Below the pieces are notes generated by a model. That model saw only the letters and a list, made by a program, of their open reading frames with translations. It was not told the DNA's origin and searched no databases. From JAVBOW01 sp031550615 (lineage in GTDB: Bacteria > Bacteroidota > Bacteroidia > Bacteroidales > Rikenellaceae), in contig JAVBOL010000018.1 of assembly GCA_031550615.1 (NCBI GenBank), forward strand, positions 46,584 to 110,583: DNA of 64,000 bases, written 5' to 3'. The first letter of the stretch is position 1, and each line of letters starts with the position of its first letter. Shown here in pieces: positions 9,483 to 16,921 of this stretch. Position numbers and translations under genes: made by a program.

Positions 9483-9804
9483 TGTGAATATATATCGGGT
9501 CGCCGCGCACGTGATCTAAAGGTCACATGCGCAACTATATTCCGGGCGTTTTTAGTGATCCGTCCGGACTGGTTCGTAATAGGGGACGGTGAGGCCCCCG
9601 GTTTATTTTGTCGGGCAAAAGCCCGTTTATAATAAAGCCGTTACAAAAAGTAACGGTAGAATTATCGATTTAAGTGTTCCCCAGGGAACTTAGCTGTGGC
9701 TGGCGTAAAGCCAGTCGCAGCCAACTCGGCACGGAGGGTTTAAAAAAAAGCCGGGGAGAAAAGGCCTCCCCAGCTTTAATTTTGTCAGAACATAAATAGG
9801 CTGC
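9483..9804. other. Gene-free stretch with an array of consecutive hairpins
   Basis: This 322-bp stretch between rng and the small basic gene holds at least five simple stem-loops. They are GCGCAcGTGA/TCACaTGCGC (9505-9532), CCGTCC/GGACGG (about 9560-9589), CGGGCaaaaGCCCG followed by TTT, CCGTTAC/GTAACGG (about 9637-9657), and CTGGC/GCCAG (about 9700-9717). The terminator at 9747-9777 follows. It is either the leader of the leftward rng mRNA or an unrecognised structured RNA. I could not match it to RNase P, tmRNA, SRP or 6S RNA. Confidence 0.55.
9747..9777 (-). terminator. Intrinsic terminator after the HU/small basic protein pair
   Basis: Stem AAAGC-c-GGGGAG / CTCCCC-a-GCTTT. On the minus strand it is followed by a run of eight T. 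It lies 28 bp beyond the stop of the 30-residue gene and so ends the leftward HU unit. Confidence 0.85.
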
Positions 9805-9897
9805 CTACTTCTTCTTTTTGTGGCGATTTTTGCGAAGGCGTTTCTTGCGCTTGTGGGTAGCCATTTTATGCCTTTTCCTTTTCTTTCCGCTTGGCAT
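9805..9897 (-). CDS. 30-residue highly basic protein, bS22/mS38 (AURKAIP1/COX24-like)
   Basis: ATG at 9897 to TAG at 9805 gives 30 residues starting MPSGKKRKRHKMATHKRKKR and ending in four lysines. About 70 percent of residues are K, R or H. The core KRHKMxxHKRKKRxRKxRHKKK is the pattern I know from the C-terminal part of mitochondrial mS38 (AURKAIP1/COX24 domain) and of the small actinobacterial ribosomal protein bS22, which sit at the 30S decoding side. It lies 23 bp after the HU gene and before a terminator, so the two are co-transcribed. Near-identical peptides occur across Bacteroidota as far as I recall. Ribosomal location is inference; the gene is too short for routine gene finders. 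Confidence 0.8.
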   Translation of the reverse strand: MPSGKKRKRHKMATHKRKKRLRKNRHKKKK

Positions 9898-9920
9898 GAC
9901 GTGAATCTTTAAATGAGTGT

Positions 9921-10202
9921 TTATTTCGCACCCTTCACCTTCACAGCAAAGCTCTTCGCCGGTTTGAAGGCGGGGATGTCATGTGCAGGAATGGTGATCG
10001 TGGTGTTTTTCGAGATGTTACGAGCGACTTTCTTGGCGCGCTTCTTAATGATGAAGCTGCCGAAACCGCGCAGGTAAACATTGTTCTTCTGAATCATGGC
10101 GTCTTTAACGCTGTCCATGAAAGCTTCAACGATCTGTTGAACCAGGACTTTTTCTGCGCCGGTGCTTTTGGCAATGTCGTTGACAATATCAGCCTTAGTC
10201 AT
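9921..10202 (-). CDS. HU family nucleoid-associated DNA-binding protein
   Basis: A 93-residue HU/IHF-fold protein, the normal length. An N-terminal helical dimer part (MTKADIVNDIAKSTG) is followed by the GFGSF turn (YLRGFGSFIIKKRAKK). The beta-arm that inserts in the DNA minor groove contains IPAHDIPAFKPA, with the intercalating proline in the arm tip region. It bends and compacts DNA as a homodimer. It is the first gene of a two-gene leftward unit with the 30-residue basic gene and is driven by the promoter at 10253-10281. No odd residues seen. Confidence 0.95.
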   Translation of the reverse strand: MTKADIVNDIAKSTGAEKVLVQQIVEAFMDSVKDAMIQKNNVYLRGFGSFIIKKRAKKVARNISKNTTITIPAHDIPAFKPAKSFAVKVKGAK

Positions 10203-10252
10203 ATTCGTAGATTTTAATAGGTTATTATTAAATTACCTTCGCAAACGAGATG

Positions 10253-10281
10253 CAAATATATTAATTTTTCCTTAAAAACAA
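10253..10281 (-). promoter_or_regulatory. Promoter of the HU unit
   Basis: Minus-strand -7 element TATATTTG (10253-10260) and -33 TTG (10279-10281) are separated by 18 bp, the Bacteroidota sigma-ABfr arrangement. The HU ATG lies about 50 bp downstream. Confidence 0.75.
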
Positions 10282-10360
10282 CGCTCCAGGCACTTTTTTC
10301 GCATTATTTCTGTCAAAATGAAACATCTTTTTTACATAAACAGGGAAATAAAAGCGCATA

Positions 10361-10391
10361 TTGGACGTTACCTCATAAAACGGTACCTTTG
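10361..10391 (+). promoter_or_regulatory. Promoter of porX
   Basis: TTGG (10361-10364), 19 bp, then TACCTTTG (10384-10391). Transcription would start near 10396-10398, giving a leader of only about 10 bases before the ATG at 10406. It is divergent from the HU promoter. Confidence 0.75.
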
Positions 10392-10405
10392 CCCGACTAA
10401 CGATT

Positions 10406-11965
10406 ATGACGATGAACAACCCCCGCATCCTGTGGGTAGACGACGAGGTCGAACTGCTCAAACCGCATATCCTTTTCCTTCGGGAGAAGGGCTACGAGGT
10501 CGAAACATGCAACAACGGCTACGACGCGATAGAGCTCGCGGCGGCCAACGACTACTCGCTGATAATCCTCGACGAGATGATGCCCGGCATGACCGGGTTG
10601 GAGACGCTCCCGCGCATAAAAGAGGTGCGCCCCATGGTGCCCGTGGTCATGGTGACCAAAAGCGAGGAGGAGAATATAATGGACAAGGCCGTGGGCTCGA
10701 AGATCGCCGACTACCTCATCAAGCCGGTCAACCCGTCCCAGGTGCTGCTCTCCATAAAGAAGAACGTCCACCAGCGCCAACTGGTCACCGAGCAGACCAC
10801 GGCGGACTACCGCTCCCAATTCGGCGAGATATCCTCGTCGCTGGGCGGGGCGTCCACCTTCGCCGACTGGGTGTCTATATATAAAAGGCTTATAAATTGG
10901 GAGATAGAGCTGTCGGAAACCTCCGACGAGAGCATCCGCGAGGTGCTTTCATACCAGAAGAACGAGGCCAACAACGAGTACGCCAAATTCATCAAGCGCA
11001 ACTACCTGGAATGGATCAACAAGCGCGATAACGACACCCCCGTGATGTCGCACACGCTTTTCCGCAGCAACGTGCTGCCGGTGCTCGACGAAAACCCCAA
11101 GGTCACCCTGCTGCTGATCGACAACTTCCGTTATGACCAGTGGAAGGCCGTCGGGGCGATGCTCAACGAGGATTTCACGGTGGTGACCGAAGATTTCTAC
11201 TGCTCGATCCTGCCCACCGCCACGCAGTACGCCCGCAACGCGATCTTTGCCGGGCTGATGCCGCTGGCCATCGACAAACTGATGCCCGACCGCTGGCTCA
11301 ACGACAACGAGGAGGGGGGCAAGAACCGCTATGAGGAGGATTTCCTGCGTCGCCAGATGGCTGGTTACAAGCGCCCGCTGAAGATCACTTTCGACAAGCT
11401 GGTGCGCCCCGAGGCCGGACGCAAGCTGATCGACAACATACAGCACGTCTACGACGCCGACTTCTCGGTGATCGTCTACAATTTCCTGGACATACTCTCG
11501 CACGCGAGGACCGAAACGGAGATCATCCGCGACCTGACGGGCGACGAGGCGGCGTTCCGCTCATTGACCCACAGCTGGTTCGAACACTCCGAGTTGTTTA
11601 TAATCCTGAAAATGCTCGCGGCCAAGGGGCACACGGTGATAATCACCACCGACCACGGCACGGTCAGGGTCGACAACCCGGTCAAGATCATCGGCGATCG
11701 CGAAACCTCACCCAACATACGCTACAAGACTGGCCGCAACCTGAATTACAATCCCAAGGAGGTGTTCGTGATCGGCAAGCCCGAGGAGGCGCAACTGCCG
11801 CGCACCAACCTTACCTCGACCTACGTCTTCGCCGCCAACCACGATTTTTTCGTCTATCCGACCAACACCAACCAATTCGTGCGCTACTATAAGAACACCT
11901 TCCAGCACGGCGGCATCTCTATGGAGGAGATGATCGTGCCGTTTATCGTACTTAAACCCCGCTAA
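10406..11965 (+). CDS. porX: Response regulator PorX with PglZ-type phosphatase/phosphodiesterase domain
   Basis: A 519-residue protein. The receiver domain spans residues 6-125, with acidic pair D12/D13, phosphoacceptor D56 in LIILDEMMPGMTG, and the conserved lysine in YLIKPVNP. A helical linker follows, then an alkaline-phosphatase-superfamily PglZ domain from about 200 (LLLIDNFRYDQWKA, SILPTATQYARNAIF, IITTDHGT) with the metal-binding Asp, Thr and His positions present. In Porphyromonas and Flavobacterium PorX partners with PorY and the ECF factor SigP to control the type IX secretion system. No PorY-like kinase is adjacent; the kinase at 53536 is a soluble hybrid and not an obvious partner. 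A second in-frame ATG lies two codons downstream. It shares a transcript with tsaE, 1 bp away. Confidence 0.93.
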   Translation: MTMNNPRILWVDDEVELLKPHILFLREKGYEVETCNNGYDAIELAAANDYSLIILDEMMPGMTGLETLPRIKEVRPMVPVVMVTKSEEENIMDKAVGSKIADYLIKPVNPSQVLLSIKKNVHQRQLVTEQTTADYRSQFGEISSSLGGASTFADWVSIYKRLINWEIELSETSDESIREVLSYQKNEANNEYAKFIKRNYLEWINKRDNDTPVMSHTLFRSNVLPVLDENPKVTLLLIDNFRYDQWKAVGAMLNEDFTVVTEDFYCSILPTATQYARNAIFAGLMPLAIDKLMPDRWLNDNEEGGKNRYEEDFLRRQMAGYKRPLKITFDKLVRPEAGRKLIDNIQHVYDADFSVIVYNFLDILSHARTETEIIRDLTGDEAAFRSLTHSWFEHSELFIILKMLAAKGHTVIITTDHGTVRVDNPVKIIGDRETSPNIRYKTGRNLNYNPKEVFVIGKPEEAQLPRTNLTSTYVFAANHDFFVYPTNTNQFVRYYKNTFQHGGISMEEMIVPFIVLKPR

Positions 11966-11966
11966 G

Positions 11967-12386
11967 ATGTCCGAAACGATCGAAGTGCACTCTCCGGACG
12001 GGCTGGCCGTGGCTGCCGGGGCGATTATCGACCGCCTGGGCGAACGCCCCGTGGTCGCCCTGTACGGTGAAATGGGTGCGGGAAAGACCACACTGGTGCG
12101 CGAGATCGCCCGCCTGTTAGGCGTGCGGCAGGAGGTCACCAGCCCCACCTTCGCGCTGGTCAACCAGTACCTCACCGGCGGGGGTGAAGTGCTCAATCAC
12201 TTCGATTTCTACCGCATCGAGCGCATCGAAGAGGCTTTCGATATGGGGTATGAGGAGTATTTCTACTCGGGCGAGGCGTGCCTTGTCGAGTGGCCCGAAA
12301 AGATCGAAGGGCTGCTGCCCGACGACGTTCTGGAGGTGCGCATCGAAGTGACGGGACCGGAGAGCCGGGTTTTCACGATAGGTTAA
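11967..12386 (+). CDS. tsaE: tRNA threonylcarbamoyladenosine synthesis ATPase TsaE
   Basis: A 139-residue P-loop protein with Walker A GEMGAGKTT at residues 34-42. The family motif TSPTFALVNQY is followed by HFDFYRIERIEEAFDMGYEEYFY and CLVEWPEKI, which are hallmarks of TsaE. It works with TsaB and TsaD to place t6A37 on ANN-decoding tRNAs. Length is typical (about 140-150). It starts 1 bp after porX, a common Bacteroidota pairing, and ends before a strong bidirectional terminator. Confidence 0.95.
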   Translation: MSETIEVHSPDGLAVAAGAIIDRLGERPVVALYGEMGAGKTTLVREIARLLGVRQEVTSPTFALVNQYLTGGGEVLNHFDFYRIERIEEAFDMGYEEYFYSGEACLVEWPEKIEGLLPDDVLEVRIEVTGPESRVFTIG

Positions 12387-12444
12387 AATGACGTGAGTTT
12401 CGCGTTCCCGCCAGGATCAACGATTTTGGCATCATTGCCAAATC

Positions 12445-12478
12445 AAGTGGGGCCGGAAGTTAACTTCCGGCCCCACTT
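12445..12478. terminator. Bidirectional terminator between tsaE and rpsU
   Basis: A perfect 17-bp inverted repeat, AAGTGGGGCCGGAAGTT and its complement, flanked by A- and T-rich bases. It lies between the convergent genes tsaE (ends 12386) and rpsU (ends 12494). Confidence 0.85.
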
Positions 12479-12493
12479 TATTTTATGCAAAGA

Positions 12494-12685
12494 CTACTCT
12501 TCGTTGGCGTGCATCTGCTGAACGTACACGGCATGCTGCATCTTCACACGCTTCGAAACCGAAGGCTTGGTGAAGTACTGGCGGGCGCGGAGTTCTTTCA
12601 GGACACCGGTCTTTTCGTATTTGCGTTTGAATTTCTTAAGGGCGCGTTCTATGTTTTCACCCTCTTTGATAGGCATGATGATCAT
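12494..12685 (-). CDS. rpsU: 30S ribosomal protein bS21
   Basis: 63 residues, starting MIIMPIKEGENIERALKKFKRK. I use the ATG at 12685 because the longer frame to 12757 only adds comEA-overlapping residues. bS21 sits beside the 3' end of 16S rRNA. In Bacteroidota it is known to help hide the anti-Shine-Dalgarno with bS18 and bS6, which explains why SD sequences are scarce here. No GGAGG precedes this start (upstream is TTTAAAAAATTACTTCGA), unlike the strong SD reported for rpsU in some Flavobacteriia. It lies 13 bp after the ComEA-like gene and is probably co-transcribed with it. Confidence 0.95.
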   Translation of the reverse strand: MIIMPIKEGENIERALKKFKRKYEKTGVLKELRARQYFTKPSVSKRVKMQHAVYVQQMHANEE

Positions 12686-12698
12686 TCGAAGTAATTTT

Positions 12699-13703
12699 TT
12701 AAAAGTTATGGTTGGGGTTGAATTCAAGGTAGCCCTCCAGCCGCGCAGCTTGCGCATCGGTGAGCGTACCGTCTTTGGTCATATCGTTAAGTGAGCTCCA
12801 ACCTCCCTTCAATTGTCTGTTTTTCAAAATCCTGCGCATCATCTCCGGGGAGATGTACGGGTGTCCCGCGAGTTTTTCCGGGGCTGCAAAGTTAATATCT
12901 ATTTTTGAAATACCAGCGCTGTCGATGAAAATTTGTTGCACTATGCGGTCATAATTCTGCTCCGTCATGCCTTTTATTTCGGCCAGCTGGCCGATGCGCA
13001 CGAATCCGCCCAGGCGCGTGCGGTAGTCGACGATGCGCGCCGCCGTCAGGCTGCCTATGCCGTTGACCGCCGTCAGCAGCGAGGTGTCGGCAGAGTTCAG
13101 CTCGACCCTTATCCGGCCCTGCCGCCAGGGCGAGGGCCCGGCGGAGGCCGCAGTCGCCGTTGCTGTTGCCGCTGTTGCCGCCGATGCCGCCGATTCCCCG
13201 GCCCCGGCATTTTGGGTCTGCTCTCGTTTCCCGGGGGCGAACTGTGGCGAGATAATAATATAAGGCTCAAGGATATAATAGAGCGAATCGCCGACATCCC
13301 AGCAAGCGGCGAATTCCTCCTTGATACGGAACACTTTGCCGCTCTCGCGGTATTTTATGATGCCCGCCGCGGCCCTGGCCGAAAATCCGAGCGTGCGCAA
13401 TCCCCGGTAGTCGACGGTGTTGGGGTCGAAGCGGAACAGCTTGCGCGCCGGGTCCTGCCGCGCCCCTTCTTCCTGACGGTCGTAATGTGTCGTATGTAAG
13501 GGTTTGGTCGCGTGCGGGTCCGCAACGGTGAGCGAGTCGGCAGCCGCCTGTAAACTGCGCTCCATGCGTGGACGCGACAGCGAGGCCACCACCAGTGACA
13601 GGACCATTATTACCGGTATGAACCACAGTATGCCCCGCCTCTCACGCACGCTGAAAGAGAGGGCGGCGCCGAGTATTTCGCGGAGCTTTTCGCCGATGGT
13701 CAT
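12699..13703 (-). CDS. ComEA-like helix-hairpin-helix DNA-binding protein, membrane anchored
   Basis: 334 residues with the ATG at 13703 (MTIGEKLREIL); the open frame runs further upstream but crosses the promoter region. One transmembrane segment (about residues 25-45, WFIPVIMVLSLVVASL) is followed by three helix-hairpin-helix repeats: FDPNTVDYRGLRTLGFSARAA, VELNSADTSLLTAVNGIGSLTAARI, and a third, weaker one near INFAAPEKLAGHPYISPEMM. A low-complexity Ala-rich linker (SAASAATAATATATAASAG) separates the first two. ComEA-type proteins bind duplex DNA during uptake, but single-copy HhH proteins of this kind in Bacteroidota have no proven role. It is divergent from dnaG and upstream of rpsU. Confidence 0.8.
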   Translation of the reverse strand: MTIGEKLREILGAALSFSVRERRGILWFIPVIMVLSLVVASLSRPRMERSLQAAADSLTVADPHATKPLHTTHYDRQEEGARQDPARKLFRFDPNTVDYRGLRTLGFSARAAAGIIKYRESGKVFRIKEEFAACWDVGDSLYYILEPYIIISPQFAPGKREQTQNAGAGESAASAATAATATATAASAGPSPWRQGRIRVELNSADTSLLTAVNGIGSLTAARIVDYRTRLGGFVRIGQLAEIKGMTEQNYDRIVQQIFIDSAGISKIDINFAAPEKLAGHPYISPEMMRRILKNRQLKGGWSSLNDMTKDGTLTDAQAARLEGYLEFNPNHNF

Positions 13704-13730
13704 AAAGGTGGGGCCAGTAGTTATTAAGGG

Positions 13731-13738
13731 CAAATATA
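13731..13738 (-). promoter_or_regulatory. Promoter -7 element of the ComEA-like/rpsU unit
   Basis: TATATTTG on the minus strand, 27 bp before the ATG at 13703. No clear -33 TTG is visible. It lies back to back with the dnaG promoter. Confidence 0.6.
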
Positions 13739-13751
13739 GTAAAAAATTAAC

Positions 13752-13759
13752 TACCTTTA
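13752..13759 (+). promoter_or_regulatory. Promoter -7 element of dnaG
   Basis: TACCTTTA, one base off TAnnTTTG, ends only 8 bp before the dnaG ATG at 13768. If used, the mRNA would be leaderless or nearly so. Confidence 0.45.
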
Positions 13760-13767
13760 CCCCCGTA

Positions 13768-15720
13768 ATGATCGACAAGGGGACAGTGGATAAAATATAC
13801 GCCTCGGCAAACATAGCCGAGGTGGTGGGCGACTTTGTGACCCTGCGCAAGAAAGGGGTCAACTACACCGCCTGTTGCCCTTTTCACAGCGAGAAAACCC
13901 CCTCTTTCATCGTCTCGCCGGCCAAAGGGCTCTATAAATGCTTCGGCTGCGGCAAGGGCGGCAACGCCGTCACTTTCGTGATGGAGCACGAGGGGATAAC
14001 CTACCCCGAGGCGCTCAAGTGGGTGGCCAGGAAATACGGCATCACGGTCGAAGAGCGCGAATTGAGCCCCGAGGAGGAGCGCCGCAACGACGACCGCGAG
14101 AGCATGATGGTGGTCAGCTCGTGGGCTGGCGACTGGATGCGGGAGCAGCTTCTGAAGACCGACGAAGGGCGCAGCGTCGGCCTTTCGTACCTTCGCAGCC
14201 GCGGGATGACCGACGCGACGATCGAAAAATTCGGCCTGGGATACTCCGCCTCCGCGCCCGACGCCTTTTCCAAAGCCGCGCTGGCGGCGGGATACAAGGA
14301 GGAATACCTGATCTCGACCGGCCTTACGATAAAACGCGAGAACGGCAACTATTACGACCGTTTCTGCGGTCGCGTTATGTTCCCCATACACAGCATCTCG
14401 GGGCGCATCGTCGGCTTCGGCGGACGCACCATGCGCACCGACAACAAGACGGCCAAATACCTCAATTCGCCCGAAAGCGAGATTTACCATAAGAGCTCGA
14501 TACTCTACGGGCTGTACTTTGCGAAAAAGGCGATCACCCAGGATGACGTCTGCATACTGGTCGAGGGTTACACCGACGTGATCTCGATGCACCAGGCCGG
14601 GGTGGAGAACGTGGTCGCCTCGTCCGGCACGTCGCTAACCGAGGACCAGATACGGCTCATTGGCCGCTTCACGCGCAACGTGACGGTGATCTACGACGGC
14701 GACCCGGCGGGCATCAAGGCCTCTTTGAGAGGGATAGACATGATCCTGCGCGCAGGGCTCAACGTGCGTGTGGTGCTGCTGCCAGAGGGGGAGGACCCCG
14801 ACTCTTTCGCCCGCGCGCACACCGCGACAGAGCTGAAGGGCTACATCCGCGAGAAGGAAGAGGACTTTTTGTCATTCAAGACACGTGTGCTGCTCTCGGA
14901 TACGAAAGGCGACCCGATACGCAAGGCCGCGCTGATAGGCGACATCGTGCAGTCGATAGCCGAGATACCCGATCCGGTGATCCGCTCGGTATATATAAAG
15001 GAGTGCGCCCGCCAGATGGACGTGCAGGAGGCGCTGTTGACCTCCGAGGTGGCCAAAAAGCGCGCCACGCACAGCTCGGACCCCGAGACGGCGGAATTCG
15101 TCCGCCGCCAGCAGACCATAGCCCGGGAGCAGGAGGCGGAGCATGCCGCACCCCTTTCGGTGACTGCGGGCAGCAGCATGGAAGAGCTGGAAAAGGAGTT
15201 GATAAAATACCTGCTGCGCTACGGCGACAAGAACATAGAGATCAAAGAGGGCAAACAGTTCGTGGAGCTGAACGTCGCCCGCACGATAATCTCGGAGTTG
15301 CAGGTGATCGGGGTCGAGTTGCGCAACCCGCTCTACCAGATGCTCTTCTCCACCTACGCCGCCGCGCTCCAGGCCGGCGGGGCTGTCGATCCGGGGCTTT
15401 TCGTGAACCACCCCGACCCCGAGGCGGTCAACGCCGCGGCCGATATAATGTTCTCGGACGAGAACTACATAGCCAGCAAGATGTGGAAGAAGCACGACGT
15501 GGCCGTGGACACCGAGGAGGAGAGGCTCTCCGCCGCCGTGCCCCGTGCCGTGATAATCTATAAGTCGAAGGCCATTGAGCAGATAATCGGGCAGTTGCAC
15601 GCCCAACTTGCCGACGAAACGCTCTCTGATGAACAGGCCTCTGATATAATCCTGAGGATCGACGCCCTGAACCGCGAAAGGATCTCTATCTCCAAGAAGG
15701 TTCAGAGGTTGGTGCTATAA
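13768..15720 (+). CDS. dnaG: DNA primase DnaG
   Basis: 650 residues from the ATG at 13768 (MIDKGTVDKIYASANIAEVV); the open frame to 13504 runs through the promoter region and is not primase-like. The CHC2 zinc-binding domain has C37, H40, C58 and C61 (CPFH, CFGC). The RNA polymerase/Toprim core follows with VGFGGRTM, VEGYTDVISMHQAG and the metal-binding acidic residues of VIYDGDPAGIKA. A C-terminal region of about 230 residues, expected to bind the DnaB helicase, is less conserved. It synthesises RNA primers for replication. It stands alone between a divergent ComEA-like gene and a bidirectional terminator. Confidence 0.97.
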   Translation: MIDKGTVDKIYASANIAEVVGDFVTLRKKGVNYTACCPFHSEKTPSFIVSPAKGLYKCFGCGKGGNAVTFVMEHEGITYPEALKWVARKYGITVEERELSPEEERRNDDRESMMVVSSWAGDWMREQLLKTDEGRSVGLSYLRSRGMTDATIEKFGLGYSASAPDAFSKAALAAGYKEEYLISTGLTIKRENGNYYDRFCGRVMFPIHSISGRIVGFGGRTMRTDNKTAKYLNSPESEIYHKSSILYGLYFAKKAITQDDVCILVEGYTDVISMHQAGVENVVASSGTSLTEDQIRLIGRFTRNVTVIYDGDPAGIKASLRGIDMILRAGLNVRVVLLPEGEDPDSFARAHTATELKGYIREKEEDFLSFKTRVLLSDTKGDPIRKAALIGDIVQSIAEIPDPVIRSVYIKECARQMDVQEALLTSEVAKKRATHSSDPETAEFVRRQQTIAREQEAEHAAPLSVTAGSSMEELEKELIKYLLRYGDKNIEIKEGKQFVELNVARTIISELQVIGVELRNPLYQMLFSTYAAALQAGGAVDPGLFVNHPDPEAVNAAADIMFSDENYIASKMWKKHDVAVDTEEERLSAAVPRAVIIYKSKAIEQIIGQLHAQLADETLSDEQASDIILRIDALNRERISISKKVQRLVL

Positions 15721-15725
15721 ACAAA

Positions 15726-15753
15726 AAAAGTGCGGCCACAAGACCGCACTTTT
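15726..15753. terminator. Bidirectional terminator between dnaG and the lipoprotein gene
   Basis: Stem AAAAGTGCGG / CCGCACTTTT with an 8-base loop lies in the 50-bp gap between convergent genes. A-tracts and T-tracts are present on both sides. Confidence 0.85.
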
Positions 15754-15770
15754 CTCTGCCTGAAGGGCGT

Positions 15771-16913
15771 TTACTGCCTCGAATAGGTATATCCGATAAA
15801 ACTCGAAGCCTGTGCGTAAAGCGGCGAGGCGAAACTGTGGAAAAGCTCCTGGTGCGAAGGCAGCGCCAACTGTTTCTTATGTGTCAGCGCCAGTTGCTGG
15901 GACGATAAAGCCCGCTCGTCGCCATTGAACGAAGCCCACTCCGAGGCCCACACCGACTTGCCGGGCAGCGCCTTCTGGTAGAGCACCCGGCTGCTGTAGC
16001 CGTCCGTGATGCGCAGCGTGAGGATGCCTTGGGAGATAATCTCCATGCGGTGCGAGGTGTATTTCGCTTTTACGGTACCCATTACGTTCTGTTTCTGGCC
16101 GTTGACGGTGGTCGTGCCCACCACTACGTCGTCGCGCACCAACTCGACCGTGTTGTTGTTCTGGGCTGTGTTGCCGACCGTGAAGTCCGCGAAATCGAGG
16201 TACAGCACCTGGTGGGGATTGGTCATACGCTCGGCTTTGGCTTCGTGGGACGTGTAGAAGCGCACCAGGTTGCGGTAGGTCGCGGCGGTGATCTCGCTCA
16301 TCAGCTTGTCGTAGAACCACATGGCGTCGAGTTGGTAGCGCCCGGGCGTCACGGGGCTGGTCACCACCACGCGCAGGGTGGCGGCGTAGCGGGCGCGGTC
16401 GAGCTGGTGGGCTACGTCCTTATACCCCGGGGTGTAGTGCGCCGTGCGCGAGAGGCAGTCATAGGCTTCGCGTGCCGCGTCCAGAGTGCCCACGGCCAGC
16501 GCGGCCATGCCCTGCTCATAGTAGAGCGGCCCGACAAGGTCCATGGTCTCGCGCAGTTCGTTACGGTACTCGCGGGGCGCGGGGATCACGCTCATCGCCG
16601 CCGGGCAGCGGTAGATCTCCTCCGAGAGGCGGTTAAGGCGCGTGTAGATCTTTATGTTGTTTTCCAGCGTGCGCACATCGCGCGAGGCGGGCGCGAGGGC
16701 CGCCTGTCGCTCACCGTCGGCGACGGCCAGGGGGTAGGCCTGGGCGAGTGCCGCACGGGCTTTCTTATTGCCGGGATCGCTGCGCAGACGTTCCACGGAT
16801 TTGAGCACAGCATCGTAGTAGTCGCCGCTTTGCAGGGCCTTGATGCCTGATGAGCAGGATGATACGAATGCCGCCAACACTACGGCGGATAGGATCAGGT
16901 AGAGGTTCTTCAT
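15771..16913 (-). CDS. Conserved lipoprotein with TPR-like N-terminus, function unknown
   Basis: 380 residues from the ATG at 16913 (MKNLYLILSAVVLAAFVSSCSSG). A lipobox VSSC at residues 16-19 predicts a lipoprotein. The first half is helical with TPR-like features (ALQSGDYYDAVLKSVERLRSDPGNKKARAALAQAYP, then YYEQGMAALAVGTLDAAREAYDCL). The second half is beta-rich and includes NGQKQNVMGTVKAKYTSHRMEIISQGILTLRI. I do not recognise a named family. It lies 8 bp after prfB in the same direction, so it is transcribed with release factor 2, and it ends at the 15726 terminator. The link to translation termination is probably only positional. Confidence 0.7.
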   Translation of the reverse strand: MKNLYLILSAVVLAAFVSSCSSGIKALQSGDYYDAVLKSVERLRSDPGNKKARAALAQAYPLAVADGERQAALAPASRDVRTLENNIKIYTRLNRLSEEIYRCPAAMSVIPAPREYRNELRETMDLVGPLYYEQGMAALAVGTLDAAREAYDCLSRTAHYTPGYKDVAHQLDRARYAATLRVVVTSPVTPGRYQLDAMWFYDKLMSEITAATYRNLVRFYTSHEAKAERMTNPHQVLYLDFADFTVGNTAQNNNTVELVRDDVVVGTTTVNGQKQNVMGTVKAKYTSHRMEIISQGILTLRITDGYSSRVLYQKALPGKSVWASEWASFNGDERALSSQQLALTHKKQLALPSHQELFHSFASPLYAQASSFIGYTYSRQ

Positions 16914-16921
16914 ATCTCGGG

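Noticed and set aside
13504..13767. Longer dnaG start at 13504
   Set aside because: The extension runs antisense through the comEA-like gene and the promoter region and lacks primase similarity.
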